DNA of 64,000 nt from Desulfobulbus sp. GTDB taxonomy: Bacteria > Desulfobacterota > Desulfobulbia > Desulfobulbales > Desulfobulbaceae. Position numbers and translations under genes: made by a program. Of the stretch, positions 8,549 to 17,970 are shown piece by piece. Position 1 is the first letter of the stretch; every line of letters begins with the position of its first letter. The stretch lies in NCBI GenBank assembly GCA_009780825.1, contig WQZH01000004.1, positions 78,255 to 142,254 on the forward strand, given 5' to 3'. The notes under the pieces are model-generated. The model saw nothing but the letters and a program-made list of their open reading frames with translations. It was not told where the DNA came from and did not search any database.

Positions 8549-10567
8549 TCATGTCCCCAGCTCGAATTTAATCAGCACCTCGTCGGCTTCCACCGCCTGC
8601 CCCTTATTCACCAGAACCTCGGCAATGATACCGTCCACCGGCGAGGCAACGCCGCTCTCCATTTTCATCGACTCCAGAATGACCAGATTCTGGCCCCGGA
8701 AGACGCGCTCGCCCTTTTGCCCCAACACATCCACCACCAAGCCCGGCATCGGGCAGAGGAGAATATTGTTGAGCGAACTGTCGGCCTTCTCGGGCATATA
8801 GCGCATCATCTCCCATTCCTTCGGCGTGTAAATTTCAAACAGCCGAGAAATGCCGTTGAAGCTCATGAAGATGAACGATTCCTCGAAACGGATACGGAAC
8901 CGGTAGATTTGGCCGTTGATGTTCAATTTCAGGCGGCGGCGAAAGAACTCAAAGGTCGGAACCTCGACCCGATAGGTGGAACCGTCCACCCGGATGGTGC
9001 AAGTCTCGCCGCTGACCGGCGTGCTTTCCAAGGTCACCTCGAACAGGTCGCCCTGGCACCGGACTTTGTATTGATGTGTTCTCCCCAGGTCGCGTTTGCC
9101 GCCGATGTCGGAGACCATGTGGCGCAGGGATTCGCGGACCGCCACTGTGCGGGTATGATAGATCACGGTGGCTGCCAGGGCCGCCAATCGCAGATATTGG
9201 AGCGAAGGCGACCGCTTCGACACGCCGCCGTCGAAGTGTTGATCGATGAAGCTTGTGGTCAAAGCGCCTTCGGCGAACTCGGGCAGGCACAGCACGCTGG
9301 TGACGAAGTCGATGTTGGTGGAGACCCCTTCGATATGGTAGCCATTCAGCGCCTCAACGAGCGCACGGCGGGCATCCTCCCTGGTTGCGCCGTGACAGAT
9401 CAGCTTGGCCAGCATGGAGTCGTAATAGACATCGATCTTGCCACCGATATTGACGCCGGAATCCACGCGAATGCCCTTGCCGCGCGGGGCGGCGTAGCGG
9501 GTGATCATGCCGGTGGAGGGAATGAAGCCGCGGGAGGGGTCCTCGGCGCAGATCCGGCTCTCAATGGCCCACCCGTTGAAGGTGATGCCACTCTGGTCGA
9601 AGGGCAGCGGCTCGCCATAGGCGATGCGGAGCTGCAATTCGACCAGGTCAAGGCCGGTGACCATTTCGGTGACCGGGTGCTCCACCTGGAGGCGGGTGTT
9701 CATCTCCAGGAAATAAAAATCGTGCTGAGCATCCATGACGAATTCGACCGTGCCGGCATTGACATAGTTGGCCTGACGGGCCAGATTGCAGGCCGCGCGT
9801 CCCATCCGCTCACGCAGATCAGCGGAGACGGCTGGCGACGGCGATTCCTCGATCACCTTTTGATAACGCCGCTGGATGGAGCATTCCCGTTCGCCCAGGT
9901 GCACCACATGCCCCTGGCTATCGGCCAGGATCTGAATCTCGATGTGCCGGGGCTGCTCTATGTAGCGCTCGACGAAGACCCGGGTGTCGTTGAAGGCCTT
10001 GAGGGTTTCCTTGCGGCTGGCCGCCAGGGCGTCCTTCATTTCTTCGGGCTTGCGGACAATGCGCATGCCCTTGCCGCCGCCACCCGCCGCCGGCTTGAGC
10101 AGCACCGGGTAGCCGATCTCGGCCGCGACGGCGATGGCCTCCTCCTCATCCTTGATCGCCTCGATGGTACCGGGGATGACCGGGACCCCTGCATTTTTGG
10201 CCAATTCTTTGGAAGTGATCTTGTCGCCCATGATGTCGATGGCTTCGACCGGAGGACCGATGAGCACCAGCCCGGCATCCTGGATCGCCTTGGCAAAATC
10301 GGCCTTCTCGGAAAGGAAGCCGTAGCCGGGATGGATGGCTTGGGCGCCGGTGGCCTTGGCTGCCTTGATGATCTTGTCGATGTCGAGATAGGATTTCTGC
10401 GAAGGCGACTCGCCGATGTGCACCGCTTCATCGGCCAATTGCCTGTGCAAACTGCGGCTGTCGGCATCGGAGTAGACCGCCACGGTCTTGATGCCCAGGC
10501 GGTTGCAGGTACGGATGATACGAACGGCAATTTCGCCGCGATTGGCTATCAGAATTTTATCGAACAT
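8549..10567 (-). CDS. Acyl-CoA carboxylase, biotin carboxylase plus biotin-carrier subunit (probably propionyl-CoA)
   Basis: A 672-residue subunit. The biotin carboxylase domain occupies about residues 1-450: KILIANRGEIAVRIIRTC at the start, the ATP-grasp glycine loop KPAAGGGGKGMRIV, and EMNTRLQVEHPVTE near 290. A linker/BT-like region follows, and a biotinyl domain closes the protein with ESMKM, where Lys is the biotin site (usually AMKM). It carboxylates biotin with bicarbonate and ATP for the partner carboxyltransferase. The ATG at 10567 (GAGG upstream) was preferred to the GTG four codons earlier, which overlaps the upstream stop. Propionyl-CoA is favoured by architecture, but acetyl- or 3-methylcrotonyl-CoA cannot be excluded. 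Confidence 0.9.
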   Translation of the reverse strand: MFDKILIANRGEIAVRIIRTCNRLGIKTVAVYSDADSRSLHRQLADEAVHIGESPSQKSYLDIDKIIKAAKATGAQAIHPGYGFLSEKADFAKAIQDAGLVLIGPPVEAIDIMGDKITSKELAKNAGVPVIPGTIEAIKDEEEAIAVAAEIGYPVLLKPAAGGGGKGMRIVRKPEEMKDALAASRKETLKAFNDTRVFVERYIEQPRHIEIQILADSQGHVVHLGERECSIQRRYQKVIEESPSPAVSADLRERMGRAACNLARQANYVNAGTVEFVMDAQHDFYFLEMNTRLQVEHPVTEMVTGLDLVELQLRIAYGEPLPFDQSGITFNGWAIESRICAEDPSRGFIPSTGMITRYAAPRGKGIRVDSGVNIGGKIDVYYDSMLAKLICHGATREDARRALVEALNGYHIEGVSTNIDFVTSVLCLPEFAEGALTTSFIDQHFDGGVSKRSPSLQYLRLAALAATVIYHTRTVAVRESLRHMVSDIGGKRDLGRTHQYKVRCQGDLFEVTLESTPVSGETCTIRVDGSTYRVEVPTFEFFRRRLKLNINGQIYRFRIRFEESFIFMSFNGISRLFEIYTPKEWEMMRYMPEKADSSLNNILLCPMPGLVVDVLGQKGERVFRGQNLVILESMKMESGVASPVDGIIAEVLVNKGQAVEADEVLIKFELGT

Positions 10568-10575
10568 TGCGTGCC

Positions 10576-12129
10576 TCACAGGGGAATATTTCCGTGTTTG
10601 CGATCCGGGCCCTTGGTCTTCTTGCTGTCGAGCATCTGCAGCGTGCGGATAAGATGCGAGCGGGTATCGCGCGGAAAGATGACATCGTCTATGTACCCTC
10701 GCTGCGCGGCAAGGAAAGGATTCGCGAAGGTGCGGCGGTATTCCTCCATCTTCTCGTTGAGCACGGCCTCAGGGTCCTTGGCTGAATAGATTTCCTTGCG
10801 ATGGATGACTTCGGCCGCGCCCTTGGGGCCCATGACCGCGATTTCGGCGGTCGGCCAGGCATAGTTGACATCGCAGTGAATATGTTTGGAGTTCATCACC
10901 AGATAAGCGCCGCCGTATGCCTTGCGGACGATCACCGAGATACGCGGTACCGTGGCCTCGGTGAAGGCGTAGAGCAACTTGGCGCCATGGCGGATGATGC
11001 CGCCGTGCTCCTGATCCGGACCGGGCATGAAGCCGGGCACGTCAACCAGGGAAATCAACGGGATGTTGAAGGCATCGCAGAAACGGACAAAACGCCCGGC
11101 CTTGAACGAGGCGTCGTTGTCGAGCACGCCGGCCAGCACCGCCGGCTGATTGGCCACCAGGCCCACGGTCTGCCCGCCGAGCCGCCCGAAACCGCAAATA
11201 ATGTTGCGGGCAAAACCGGCATGAACCTCCATGAACTCCGCACCGTCCAAGATCGAAAAGATCAGCACGTTCATGTCGTAGGTCTGACTGGAGTTGCTTG
11301 GAATGAGAAAATCCAAGGCCGGATCGGTCCGGTCCGGGGCGTCGCTGAGATTGAGGATCGGCGCCCGCACGCGATTGTTGGAGGGGAGGTAGTTGATCAA
11401 CCGCCGCACCTCGCGCAGGGCGAGCACGTCGTTGGGCACGGTGAAATGGGCCACGCCGCTCTTGCCGGCATGCACCTTGGCCCCACCCAAGGCCTCGGAG
11501 GTGATGTCCTGGTGGGTGACGGTCTTCACCACGCTCGGTCCGGTAACGAACATATAGGAGGAATCCTCGACCATAAAGACGAGATCGGTGATCGAAGGAC
11601 TGTAGACCGCACCGCCGGCACAAGGCCCCATGATACAGGAAATCTGGGGTACCACGCCGCTGGCTCGGACATTGCGATGAAAGATCTCGCCGTAGGCGGC
11701 AAGGGCATCGACGCCCTCCTGGATGCGTGCGCCGCCGGAATCGTTGAGACCGATGATAGGGGCGCCTCCCTTGACGGCCAGATCCATGACCTTGCAAATC
11801 TTCTGGGCATGCGCTTCCCCCAGCGAGCCTCCGAGCACCGTGAAATCTTGGCTGAAAACAAAGACTTCGCGGCCGTCTATGGACCCATGGCCGGTGATGA
11901 CACCGTCGCCGAGGTAGCTTTTTTCCGCGCCCAGATTGCCGCCGCGGCCCAGTTTGAGCACATCGAACTCCTCGAATGAGCCTTTGTCCAAAAGCAGGTC
12001 GAGCCGTTCCCGCGCCGTCAGCTTACCCTTGCGATGCTGGTCTAATTTCTTCTCCTCGCCTCCGGCATCTCTGGATTCCGCCCGTAATCGTTCCAAGGTT
12101 TCAAGAGTTGTATTGTATTGGGTATCCAT
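10576..12129 (-). CDS. Acyl-CoA carboxylase carboxyltransferase subunit (probably propionyl-CoA)
   Basis: About 517 residues, the usual length of a PccB/MmdA-type carboxyltransferase. The crotonase-like fold shows [29 protein letters not shown], and the oxyanion-hole glycine pairs [12 protein letters not shown] and [12 protein letters not shown]. It transfers carboxyl from biotin to acyl-CoA, or works in reverse as part of a decarboxylase. It is followed at once by the biotin carboxylase gene, the order expected for propionyl-CoA carboxylase. The ATG at 12129 has AGG 8 nt upstream; ATG 12135 is two codons earlier and close to the same AGG. The frame stays open upstream to 12270 without homology. 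Confidence 0.9.
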   Translation of the reverse strand: MDTQYNTTLETLERLRAESRDAGGEEKKLDQHRKGKLTARERLDLLLDKGSFEEFDVLKLGRGGNLGAEKSYLGDGVITGHGSIDGREVFVFSQDFTVLGGSLGEAHAQKICKVMDLAVKGGAPIIGLNDSGGARIQEGVDALAAYGEIFHRNVRASGVVPQISCIMGPCAGGAVYSPSITDLVFMVEDSSYMFVTGPSVVKTVTHQDITSEALGGAKVHAGKSGVAHFTVPNDVLALREVRRLINYLPSNNRVRAPILNLSDAPDRTDPALDFLIPSNSSQTYDMNVLIFSILDGAEFMEVHAGFARNIICGFGRLGGQTVGLVANQPAVLAGVLDNDASFKAGRFVRFCDAFNIPLISLVDVPGFMPGPDQEHGGIIRHGAKLLYAFTEATVPRISVIVRKAYGGAYLVMNSKHIHCDVNYAWPTAEIAVMGPKGAAEVIHRKEIYSAKDPEAVLNEKMEEYRRTFANPFLAAQRGYIDDVIFPRDTRSHLIRTLQMLDSKKTKGPDRKHGNIPL

Positions 12130-12531
12130 GGGCATTACCTGATAGTGGAACCGGCACATTCCCAGACAAGGGTGACATGCGCGTTCACGATAATAAACGT
12201 ACGTCCTCTCGCAGCCAATCGGCTCAGCCTCGCTCTCCTTGGCAGCCGATCGATTCCGGAGGGCGGACACACTGTTTGGTCAGAAAATTTGCATTGGAAA
12301 ATACAATAATACTTGAGCGACGCCTTGTTGACAAATCAGAAAAATTCATTCCCGGCATTAATTTAGCGGTTGAAAGAAAGTGAGCGAAAATATTGTGTTC
12401 CGTTCGTCCATCATCCCATTGGTCAGATAGGCCTATTGCCCCACCATACGGATTTGCGCGGACGAGGCCGGGCACGGCGGCTGATCCTCACCCAAAAACT
12501 CGCCAGCCAAACGTAGAGACTGCTGGCTTGC
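12130..12531. other. Intergenic region upstream of the carboxylase operon
   Basis: No convincing gene. The region contains the predicted promoter listed separately (12306-12334) and a roughly 175-nt leader for the carboxylase operon. An 83-codon minus-strand frame (12224-12475) runs through the promoter and has no recognisable protein features. Confidence 0.4.
12306..12334 (-). promoter_or_regulatory. Sigma70-like promoter for acyl-CoA carboxylase operon
   Basis: On the minus strand TTGTCA and TATTAT are separated by exactly 17 nt; each hexamer has one mismatch to consensus. It lies about 175 bp upstream of the carboxyltransferase ATG in an otherwise gene-free stretch. Confidence 0.5.
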
Positions 12532-12777
12532 TCACCCGCCCGTCAGCGACCGCTGGGTGTCCGGTTTAACGGGAGCGAGTCCATGGCACGCTACAAAGAA
12601 GGCTATGGACCGGTCAGAACGCTTCTCCTGTTCTGGGGTGAAGTAGCAGGCGGGAAGCTCGGCTTTGACGCGGTGGTGGGCCACGCACTCACAGCACTTG
12701 CCGTGACGCGGACACTTGTAGTGGGTGCAAGGGCAGTTTTGGTCCCCCAAGGCTTGATGATGGCATTGCTCATCCAT
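12532..12777 (-). CDS. Small Cys-rich cytosolic protein (DUF6485-like)
   Basis: About 81 residues. The first half holds Cys and His in a metal-site-like pattern: CHHQALGDQNCPCTHYKCP, then HGKCCECVAHH, then LPACYF before a conserved TPEQEKRSDRSI segment. I recognise this as the short Cys-rich family common in Desulfobacterota and anaerobic Clostridia, annotated only as cytosolic protein or DUF6485. Function is unknown; zinc or Fe-S binding is inferred from the Cys pattern. The ATG at 12777 was chosen; a GTG four codons upstream is possible. It stands alone, with no obvious operon partner. Confidence 0.7.
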   Translation of the reverse strand: MDEQCHHQALGDQNCPCTHYKCPRHGKCCECVAHHRVKAELPACYFTPEQEKRSDRSIAFFVACHGLAPVKPDTQRSLTGG

Positions 12778-13311
12778 GTGATTGCACACTCCGTCTTGGC
12801 AATATAGATAAATACATTTAAAAATAATGAGTTAAGTCAATTTTCCCATTGAGTGGGCATTCGGAGCGGAAAAAAATCTGGGATCCTGCTCGACAGTCAC
12901 CTGCACGTTCAGAGCTCGGTCCAGCAAAATGAGGAATGTATGCGGTCGGGGAATAGTCAGTGACAGGACGGCCATCCAGCCATTGTAGTATGCAGCCGTG
13001 AACCCAATCAAAGGAACCTCCCCTGCAACGGCAGTGTTATTTTCGCAACCCGATGGCCATCGGAAAAATGATATTTCTGATGGCCATCTCATGCCTTACA
13101 TACACTAAGTTCCGTTAATGTCAAATGGTTAGTGCTCAAACGGAGCGTCTGCGGTTCGTTCTTTTCCCTTGTTCGAAAAATGCCAGGAGCATATCTTGCC
13201 GGCAGACACATTTTTCTTGATCATGCCGGGCCACATTTGTCTACTGAGGATAAATTTTCGTCTGCAACCTACTGGGTTGTCTCGGTCAATTTTACACAAT
13301 TATTCAAGACG
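12778..13311. other. Intergenic region before the YheT-like gene
   Basis: About 530 bp without a supported gene. An 86-codon minus-strand frame at 12832-13092 and an in-frame upstream extension of the hydrolase (from 13132) lack protein-like features. AT-rich stretches around 13230-13310 may carry the hydrolase promoter, but no clear -35/-10 pair was found. Confidence 0.35.
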
Positions 13312-14289
13312 ATGGACAGGGCACCCATCACATTTCAGCCGCCTCCGTGGCTGCGCAATCCCCATGCGCAGACCCTGTGGCCCAAACTGTTCCGCAGACG
13401 GCCCGACTTGGCGCTGTTGCGGGAGCGTCTGGAATTGGCGGATTCCGATTTCCTCGATCTGGCTTGGGCCGCACATGCAAGCGGCCCGGTGGTGCTGATG
13501 CTCCCCGGTCTGGAAGGCGATCTGCATTCGCACTATGCCCTGCCGGTGATGGCCACCTTGCGCCAGTCCGGCCTGCAGCCGGTATTCATGCACCTGCGCG
13601 GATGCAGCGGCGAACCCAACCGGCTGCCCCGCTCATACCACAGTGGCGCGGTCGAGGATCTCGACGAAGTCCTGAGCTTGTTGCGGGACAGTGGCCGGCC
13701 GGTGGCGGCGGCCATCGGCTTTTCTCTGGGCGGCAACCTGCTGCTTCGCTATCTGGGCATGGCCGGGGCCACCTCCCAACTCCGGGCAGCAATGGCCGTC
13801 TCAGTCCCCTTTGTCTTAGCCGACGCCTCCCGACGCTTGGAACAAGGCGGTTCCCGCCTCTATCAACAATACCTGATCACCCCATTGAAACGTTCTTATC
13901 AACTAAAATTCCAAACAATCCCCTCGCCGTTACGGGTCGATCTCGACCAGATCCGCACCCTCCGGGAGTACGACGAGCACATCACCGCACCGCTCAACGG
14001 GTTTGCCGGGGCCGACGATTACTATGCCCGATGCAGCTCCATAGGATATCTTGCCGCCATCACCACCCCGACCTTGATCCTGCACAGCACTGACGACCCC
14101 TTTATGTACCCGCACAATGTTCCCCGGGCTGACCAGGTCGGTTCAGGAGTGCGCTTGGCCATCCAAGAACACGGCGGCCATGTCGGATTCATCGAGGGCC
14201 GCTTTCCCTGGCAGACCAGTTGCCTGATCGACCGGCTGGCGCTAGCTTTTTTCCACGAGCACCTGCCCGCCGATTTTGCTGTCTCCTGA
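13312..14289 (+). CDS. YheT-like alpha/beta hydrolase
   Basis: A 325-residue alpha/beta hydrolase. The N-terminal PPPWLRNPHAQTLWP segment is diagnostic of the YheT/ABHD1-3 group. The nucleophile elbow is GFSLGGNLLLRYLG (Ser), the acid is in HSTDDPFM, and the His lies in EHGGHVGF near residue 285. Family members are carboxylesterases of unsettled substrate. The ATG at 13312 opens at the conserved N-terminus. The gene ends at 14289, immediately abutting the stop of convergent cbiR at 14290, so the two transcripts meet with no spacer. Confidence 0.85.
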   Translation: MDRAPITFQPPPWLRNPHAQTLWPKLFRRRPDLALLRERLELADSDFLDLAWAAHASGPVVLMLPGLEGDLHSHYALPVMATLRQSGLQPVFMHLRGCSGEPNRLPRSYHSGAVEDLDEVLSLLRDSGRPVAAAIGFSLGGNLLLRYLGMAGATSQLRAAMAVSVPFVLADASRRLEQGGSRLYQQYLITPLKRSYQLKFQTIPSPLRVDLDQIRTLREYDEHITAPLNGFAGADDYYARCSSIGYLAAITTPTLILHSTDDPFMYPHNVPRADQVGSGVRLAIQEHGGHVGFIEGRFPWQTSCLIDRLALAFFHEHLPADFAVS

Positions 14290-14880
14290 TCAGAACGGCA
14301 GGGCCCGCACCCGGTCGATCGCCGCCAGGGCGTCTTCTGGATCGAAGATTTCGAAACAGACCAGCAACTCCTCGCGCAAGAAAGGACAAGCTCTCCGCAG
14401 GGTGACGTCGTCCAGGGGGAGATGATCGGTGTGTCCATCCGTGCCGGAAAGATGCAACTCGACGATGTGAGGATGATAATGAACGGGCAGCGCTCTGCCC
14501 AAGAGGCTGTGCGTGAGGTCGAAAGTGAGGCGGCTGTGGAAGACAACCCGGTCGATCAGGTTTTCCAGGGCCATCAGATCGGGCCAATGCACCTTGCGCC
14601 ATCCGGGCAGAGGGTGGAGGGTCATATTGAGCAGGGGGAAACCGCTGTCCACAAAAAATTCGGCGGCGGCCAGAGCATTTTCCGTCCGGTCAGTGGGCAG
14701 ATGCAGGGTGTATTCCAGGTTCAACGCGGCCAATCCGTCGAGCCAGGATGTCACTTTGGCCTGCATCGACTGATTCCAAGTGTAGACCAGGAGTTCGACG
14801 AAATCGGCCCGGCCTTCCACCAACCGGGCGTTATCGAGGAAATTTTCCCCGGTAAGCCATGACGTGGTTCCCAATTTCAT
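14290..14880 (-). CDS. cbiR: Cobamide remodelling phosphodiesterase CbiR-like
   Basis: A 196-residue TIM-barrel-like protein of the AP-endonuclease-2 type. It starts MKLGTTSWLTGENFLDNARL and carries acidic/His residues that look like metal ligands: VELLVY (Glu), YTLHLPTD (His), FDLTHSLL, and HPHIVELHLSGTDGHTDH. CbiR hydrolyses the nucleotide loop of cobamides so the lower ligand can be replaced. Its place at the end of a cobU-cobS-cobC-cobT operon supports that role. The start overlaps the cobT 3' end by 50 bp, suggesting translational coupling. A generic sugar-phosphate isomerase-like barrel is the alternative. Confidence 0.75.
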   Translation of the reverse strand: MKLGTTSWLTGENFLDNARLVEGRADFVELLVYTWNQSMQAKVTSWLDGLAALNLEYTLHLPTDRTENALAAAEFFVDSGFPLLNMTLHPLPGWRKVHWPDLMALENLIDRVVFHSRLTFDLTHSLLGRALPVHYHPHIVELHLSGTDGHTDHLPLDDVTLRRACPFLREELLVCFEIFDPEDALAAIDRVRALPF

Positions 14881-15925
14881 CGCGAGATTTCCCGAGAGCA
14901 GCGAAGGTCCCCATCTCCTCGATCATACGGAGCGAGGCCTCAATGATTGCAAACACAAGGGCGCAGCCGGTGCCTTCGCCCAGACGCATATCCATGTCGA
15001 GCATCGGCTTGAGCCCCGTGATCTCGCTCAGCAGCTTGGCCCCCGGCTCGCAGGAGAGGTGCGAGGGAATCATGTATTCCACGGTCTCGGGCTTGAGGCG
15101 CATGGCTGTCAGTGCGGCGACATTGGAGATCAGACCGTCGGTGACCACCGGTACCCGCCGGGCGGCGCAGGCCAGATAGGTGCCGGTTATGCCGGCAATG
15201 TCGAGGCCGCCTACCTTGGCCAGCACATCGATGGGATCGTTCAGGTCAGGCTGGTGATGCCGCACGGCCTGGACGATCGTCGCCTTCTTCCGTTCCAGGG
15301 CCTCGTCGGTCAGGCCGGCCCCCCGCCCGACCACCCGCTCGATGGGAGCGCCGGTGAGGGCGTAGAGCACGGCGCTGCTCGCGGTGGTGTTGCCGATGCC
15401 GATCTCGCCGGTGCCGATCAGGTCGTACCCCTGGTCAATGGCGGCATTGGTGACCTCGATCCCCACCTCGATCGCCTGGATGGCCTCCTCGCGGCTCATG
15501 GCGGGCTCCTTGAGGAAATTGGCAGTGCCGTAGCGGATCTTGCGTTTGATCACCTTGGGCAGGTCAACATCGACCTGGATGCCGATATCCACGGCAAAGA
15601 TGTCTGCCTTGGCGTAGCGGGCAAGAAAATTGACCCCCATACGGCCGGACGTGACAAAATCGGCGCCAATGCGGGTGATGTCTTGAGGATACATGGCGAT
15701 CCCCTCGACATAGATACCGTTGTCGGCCATCATCACCACAATGGCCTTCCGCTTGATCGCATTGTGCACCTGCCCGGTTATGCCGGCGATCTGCCGGGCG
15801 ATATGTTCCAATCTACCGAGGCTGCCTGGCGGCTTGAGGCAGTAGTCGATCTCCCGTTGCGCGGCGGCCATGGCCGCCTGGTCGATGGGCCGAATGGATT
15901 TGAGGGTTTGGGCGAGTAACTGCAT
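14831..15925 (-). CDS. cobT: Nicotinate-nucleotide--dimethylbenzimidazole phosphoribosyltransferase CobT
   Basis: A 364-residue protein with CobT family landmarks: LKPPGSLGRLEHIARQIAGI near residue 30, VVMMADNGIYVEG, and the GTGEIGIGNTTASSAVLYAL substrate-binding segment. The C-terminal MRLGEGTGCALVF segment contains the catalytic Glu. It transfers phosphoribose from nicotinate mononucleotide to the lower-ligand base, giving alpha-ribazole phosphate. The ATG at 15925 starts the family-typical N-terminus; the longer open frame from 15988 overlaps cobC. It lies 7 bp after cobC. Confidence 0.95.
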   Translation of the reverse strand: MQLLAQTLKSIRPIDQAAMAAAQREIDYCLKPPGSLGRLEHIARQIAGITGQVHNAIKRKAIVVMMADNGIYVEGIAMYPQDITRIGADFVTSGRMGVNFLARYAKADIFAVDIGIQVDVDLPKVIKRKIRYGTANFLKEPAMSREEAIQAIEVGIEVTNAAIDQGYDLIGTGEIGIGNTTASSAVLYALTGAPIERVVGRGAGLTDEALERKKATIVQAVRHHQPDLNDPIDVLAKVGGLDIAGITGTYLACAARRVPVVTDGLISNVAALTAMRLKPETVEYMIPSHLSCEPGAKLLSEITGLKPMLDMDMRLGEGTGCALVFAIIEASLRMIEEMGTFAALGKSRDEIGNHVMAYRGKFPR

Positions 15926-15932
15926 GAAGACC

Positions 15933-16532
15933 CTATTTGTAGTTAAAGCGGATGAGAATGGGCAGCTCGCCCATGAATTCGATTTCACTCAAGGCGGCGT
16001 TGTCAACCTTGAATTTCCAATAGCCTTTGGTCACCGATTCGCAGAAGAAATGGGCGAGCAGCGACCGGATGCAGCCGCCGTGCGAGACCACCGCAACCCT
16101 TTTGCCAGAGTGCGTCTTGATGATCTCCTCGACCACATTGATCACCCGGTATCTGAAGGCGGCAAAGGCTTCGGCGCCGGGGATATGGGTTTTGTCCCAG
16201 TCGGTGAGCCACATCTGCCAAATCTCCGGGTATTGTTGAGCGATGGCCGAGAAATGCATGCCTTCCCATTCGCCGAAATGAAATTCCTGAAGACTGGAAT
16301 CGGTGATGATCCGGGCCTGGTCGCCAAATATCAGCGTAGCCGTCTCCACTGCCCTCGACAGAGGGCTGGCAAAGATGGCATCGACTTCAAGGGCGTTGAT
16401 CCGCTCCCGCAGGGCCTGAGCCTGGAGGCGGCCATGATCGTTGAGCGGAGTGTCTGTGCTGCCCACGAGGATGCCGGTCTTGTTCTGTTCGGTTTCTCCG
16501 TGACGGATGAGATACAGTCTGGTGGTGTTCAT
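15933..16532 (-). CDS. cobC: Alpha-ribazole phosphatase-like histidine phosphatase
   Basis: A 199-residue phosphoglycerate-mutase-fold protein. The catalytic RHGE is in LYLIRHGETEQN near residue 9; FASPLSRAVETA, EFHFGEWEG, and VVSHGGCIRSLL supply the remaining active-site Arg, Glu and His. In this cobalamin cluster the likely role is removing phosphate from alpha-ribazole phosphate (CobC). The ATG at 16532 overlaps the cobS stop by 4 bp. By sequence alone it could be another member of the histidine phosphatase family; context drives the call. Confidence 0.8.
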   Translation of the reverse strand: MNTTRLYLIRHGETEQNKTGILVGSTDTPLNDHGRLQAQALRERINALEVDAIFASPLSRAVETATLIFGDQARIITDSSLQEFHFGEWEGMHFSAIAQQYPEIWQMWLTDWDKTHIPGAEAFAAFRYRVINVVEEIIKTHSGKRVAVVSHGGCIRSLLAHFFCESVTKGYWKFKVDNAALSEIEFMGELPILIRFNYK

Positions 16533-17308
16533 ACAAGCCAATATTTCCAGATAAGAAGTGCCACAAAAAAACACAGCAGTTCAGAAAGTTCGATGGAGGC
16601 GCCGATGGTATCGCCGGTGATGCCGCCCAGCCGCCGGTTGACATAGGCGGCAAAACCTGTCGCCAGCGCGATCGGAGGCAGGTGGAAAATCAGGGTCAGC
16701 CATGGAACCAGGGTGAGCCGCACTCCCCCAAAGAAGAGTATCCCACTGACCAGGAGCAAAGAAAGCAAGGTGGCCGAACCGGCCTGCATCAATCCGGTCT
16801 GGTTGACAAAATCACCAATGCCGCGTTCCTGGCGGGCGTACTGGGCCGATGCCGAATGCCAGACCAGCGCCATCCGGCCCACCACCGGCGCGACGAGCAC
16901 GGCAGGAACGACTCCGTCCGCAGCAATAGCGTATAAAAAGAGATATTTCAACAAGATGGCCAGCACCACGGCGATCACCCCGTTGACGCCTAACCGCGAA
17001 TCACGCATGATTTCCAGCATCCGCTCGCGCGAACGGTAGCTGAACAACCCGTCGGCGGAATCGGCGAGGCCGTCAAGATGCAGGCCGCCGGTGACGCCGA
17101 TCAGCAAGATAACCGCGACAATCGCCGCCAGTTCGCGGCCGAGCAGCCAATCGGCCAGCACAACCCCTCCGGCGGCGGGCAAGGCCACCAGCAGTCCGAC
17201 CAGGGGCATCCATTTCATGCCTTGGACAAAGCGCTCGGCGGTGAACTCGACAGCCATCGGGATCGGATAGCGGGTCATGAACTGAATCATGAGAATGAGT
17301 GCCCGCAT
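16529..17308 (-). CDS. cobS: Adenosylcobinamide-GDP ribazoletransferase CobS
   Basis: A 259-residue polytopic membrane protein with the CobS signature: FMTRYPIP near the N-terminus, then GLHLDGLADSADGLFSYRSRERML near residue 75 with the Asp-rich metal site, and several hydrophobic helices. It joins alpha-ribazole to adenosylcobinamide-GDP in the final step of cobamide assembly, at the inner membrane. It starts 11 bp after cobU and overlaps cobC by 4 bp. Confidence 0.95.
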   Translation of the reverse strand: MRALILMIQFMTRYPIPMAVEFTAERFVQGMKWMPLVGLLVALPAAGGVVLADWLLGRELAAIVAVILLIGVTGGLHLDGLADSADGLFSYRSRERMLEIMRDSRLGVNGVIAVVLAILLKYLFLYAIAADGVVPAVLVAPVVGRMALVWHSASAQYARQERGIGDFVNQTGLMQAGSATLLSLLLVSGILFFGGVRLTLVPWLTLIFHLPPIALATGFAAYVNRRLGGITGDTIGASIELSELLCFFVALLIWKYWLV

Positions 17309-17319
17309 ACCGCGACTCC

Positions 17320-17880
17320 TTATCCCTTGATGCGCATCGGTATGCCGGAAACCACCAGATAGACCTCGGCGGCGGCGGCGGCCATTCGCTGGTTGACCCG
17401 GCCGGCGCAGTCACGGAAAAAACGGGCCATGGCCGACTCCGGCACGATGCCGCAGCCGACCTCGTTGGTCACCACGACTAAATCCGCACGGCTGTTGGCA
17501 GCGGCGGCAACGATCGCCTCGATCTCTGTCATCACAGAGGCTTCAATCCCGTTCAACCGGGCAGGAGCGGGACTTTCCCAATCAATGGACTGAGCGAGTA
17601 TCCTGTTGGCAGTCAGCATGGCGAGACAGTCGAGCAACAACCCATCACAACGCTGTCCTGCATCAACGATAACCGCGGAAGGGCAATCCGGCGCCTCATG
17701 AGTCCGCCAGGTGGCAGGCCGCTGAAGCTGATGTTGCGCAATCCGATCGCCCATCTCGTCATCCAGGACTCTGGCGGTGGCGATATAGGCGATATTTTGA
17801 CCAAGGCCGCCTGCCAGCCGTTCGGCAAAGCTGCTCTTGCCGCTCCTGGCCCCGCCGGTGACTAGAAGAATACGGCCCAT
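17320..17880 (-). CDS. cobU: Adenosylcobinamide kinase/guanylyltransferase CobU
   Basis: A 186-residue bifunctional enzyme. The P-loop VTGGARSGKSSFAE lies at residues 6-19, IAYIATARVLDDEMGDRIAQHQ carries the guanylylation His region, and VVTNEVGCGIVPES is the CobU C-terminal signature. It phosphorylates adenosylcobinamide and then adds GMP. It is the first gene of the minus-strand nucleotide-loop operon, and an inverted-repeat leader lies upstream. The ATG at 17880 begins MGRILLVTGG; a longer in-frame extension reaches 17959 without homology. Confidence 0.95.
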   Translation of the reverse strand: MGRILLVTGGARSGKSSFAERLAGGLGQNIAYIATARVLDDEMGDRIAQHQLQRPATWRTHEAPDCPSAVIVDAGQRCDGLLLDCLAMLTANRILAQSIDWESPAPARLNGIEASVMTEIEAIVAAAANSRADLVVVTNEVGCGIVPESAMARFFRDCAGRVNQRMAAAAAEVYLVVSGIPMRIKG

Positions 17881-17970
17881 GCATTACCCATAGATAGAGT
17901 GAAAAAGCCTTCTTCGTTTCGCTGCCCACAGGCGCTACGCGAGGAGGATTGGTTCCCATTTTCGAGACAA

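Noticed and set aside
8504..10789. A 761-codon plus-strand open frame antisense to the carboxylase subunits
   Set aside because: It is a mirror of a high-GC coding gene on the other strand, with Asp/His/Gly-rich low-complexity sequence and no domain; the minus-strand protein has full biotin carboxylase motifs.
12224..12475. An 83-codon minus-strand ORF upstream of the carboxylase operon
   Set aside because: It overlaps a good promoter, has no ribosome site and no protein-like pattern.
12832..13092. An 86-codon minus-strand ORF
   Set aside because: Composition is not protein-like, and it lacks a ribosome site and homology.
17881..17959. N-terminal extension of CobU
   Set aside because: The P-loop of CobU enzymes starts within a few residues of the N-terminus; ATG 17880 gives that, while the extension would add an unrelated 26-residue leader.
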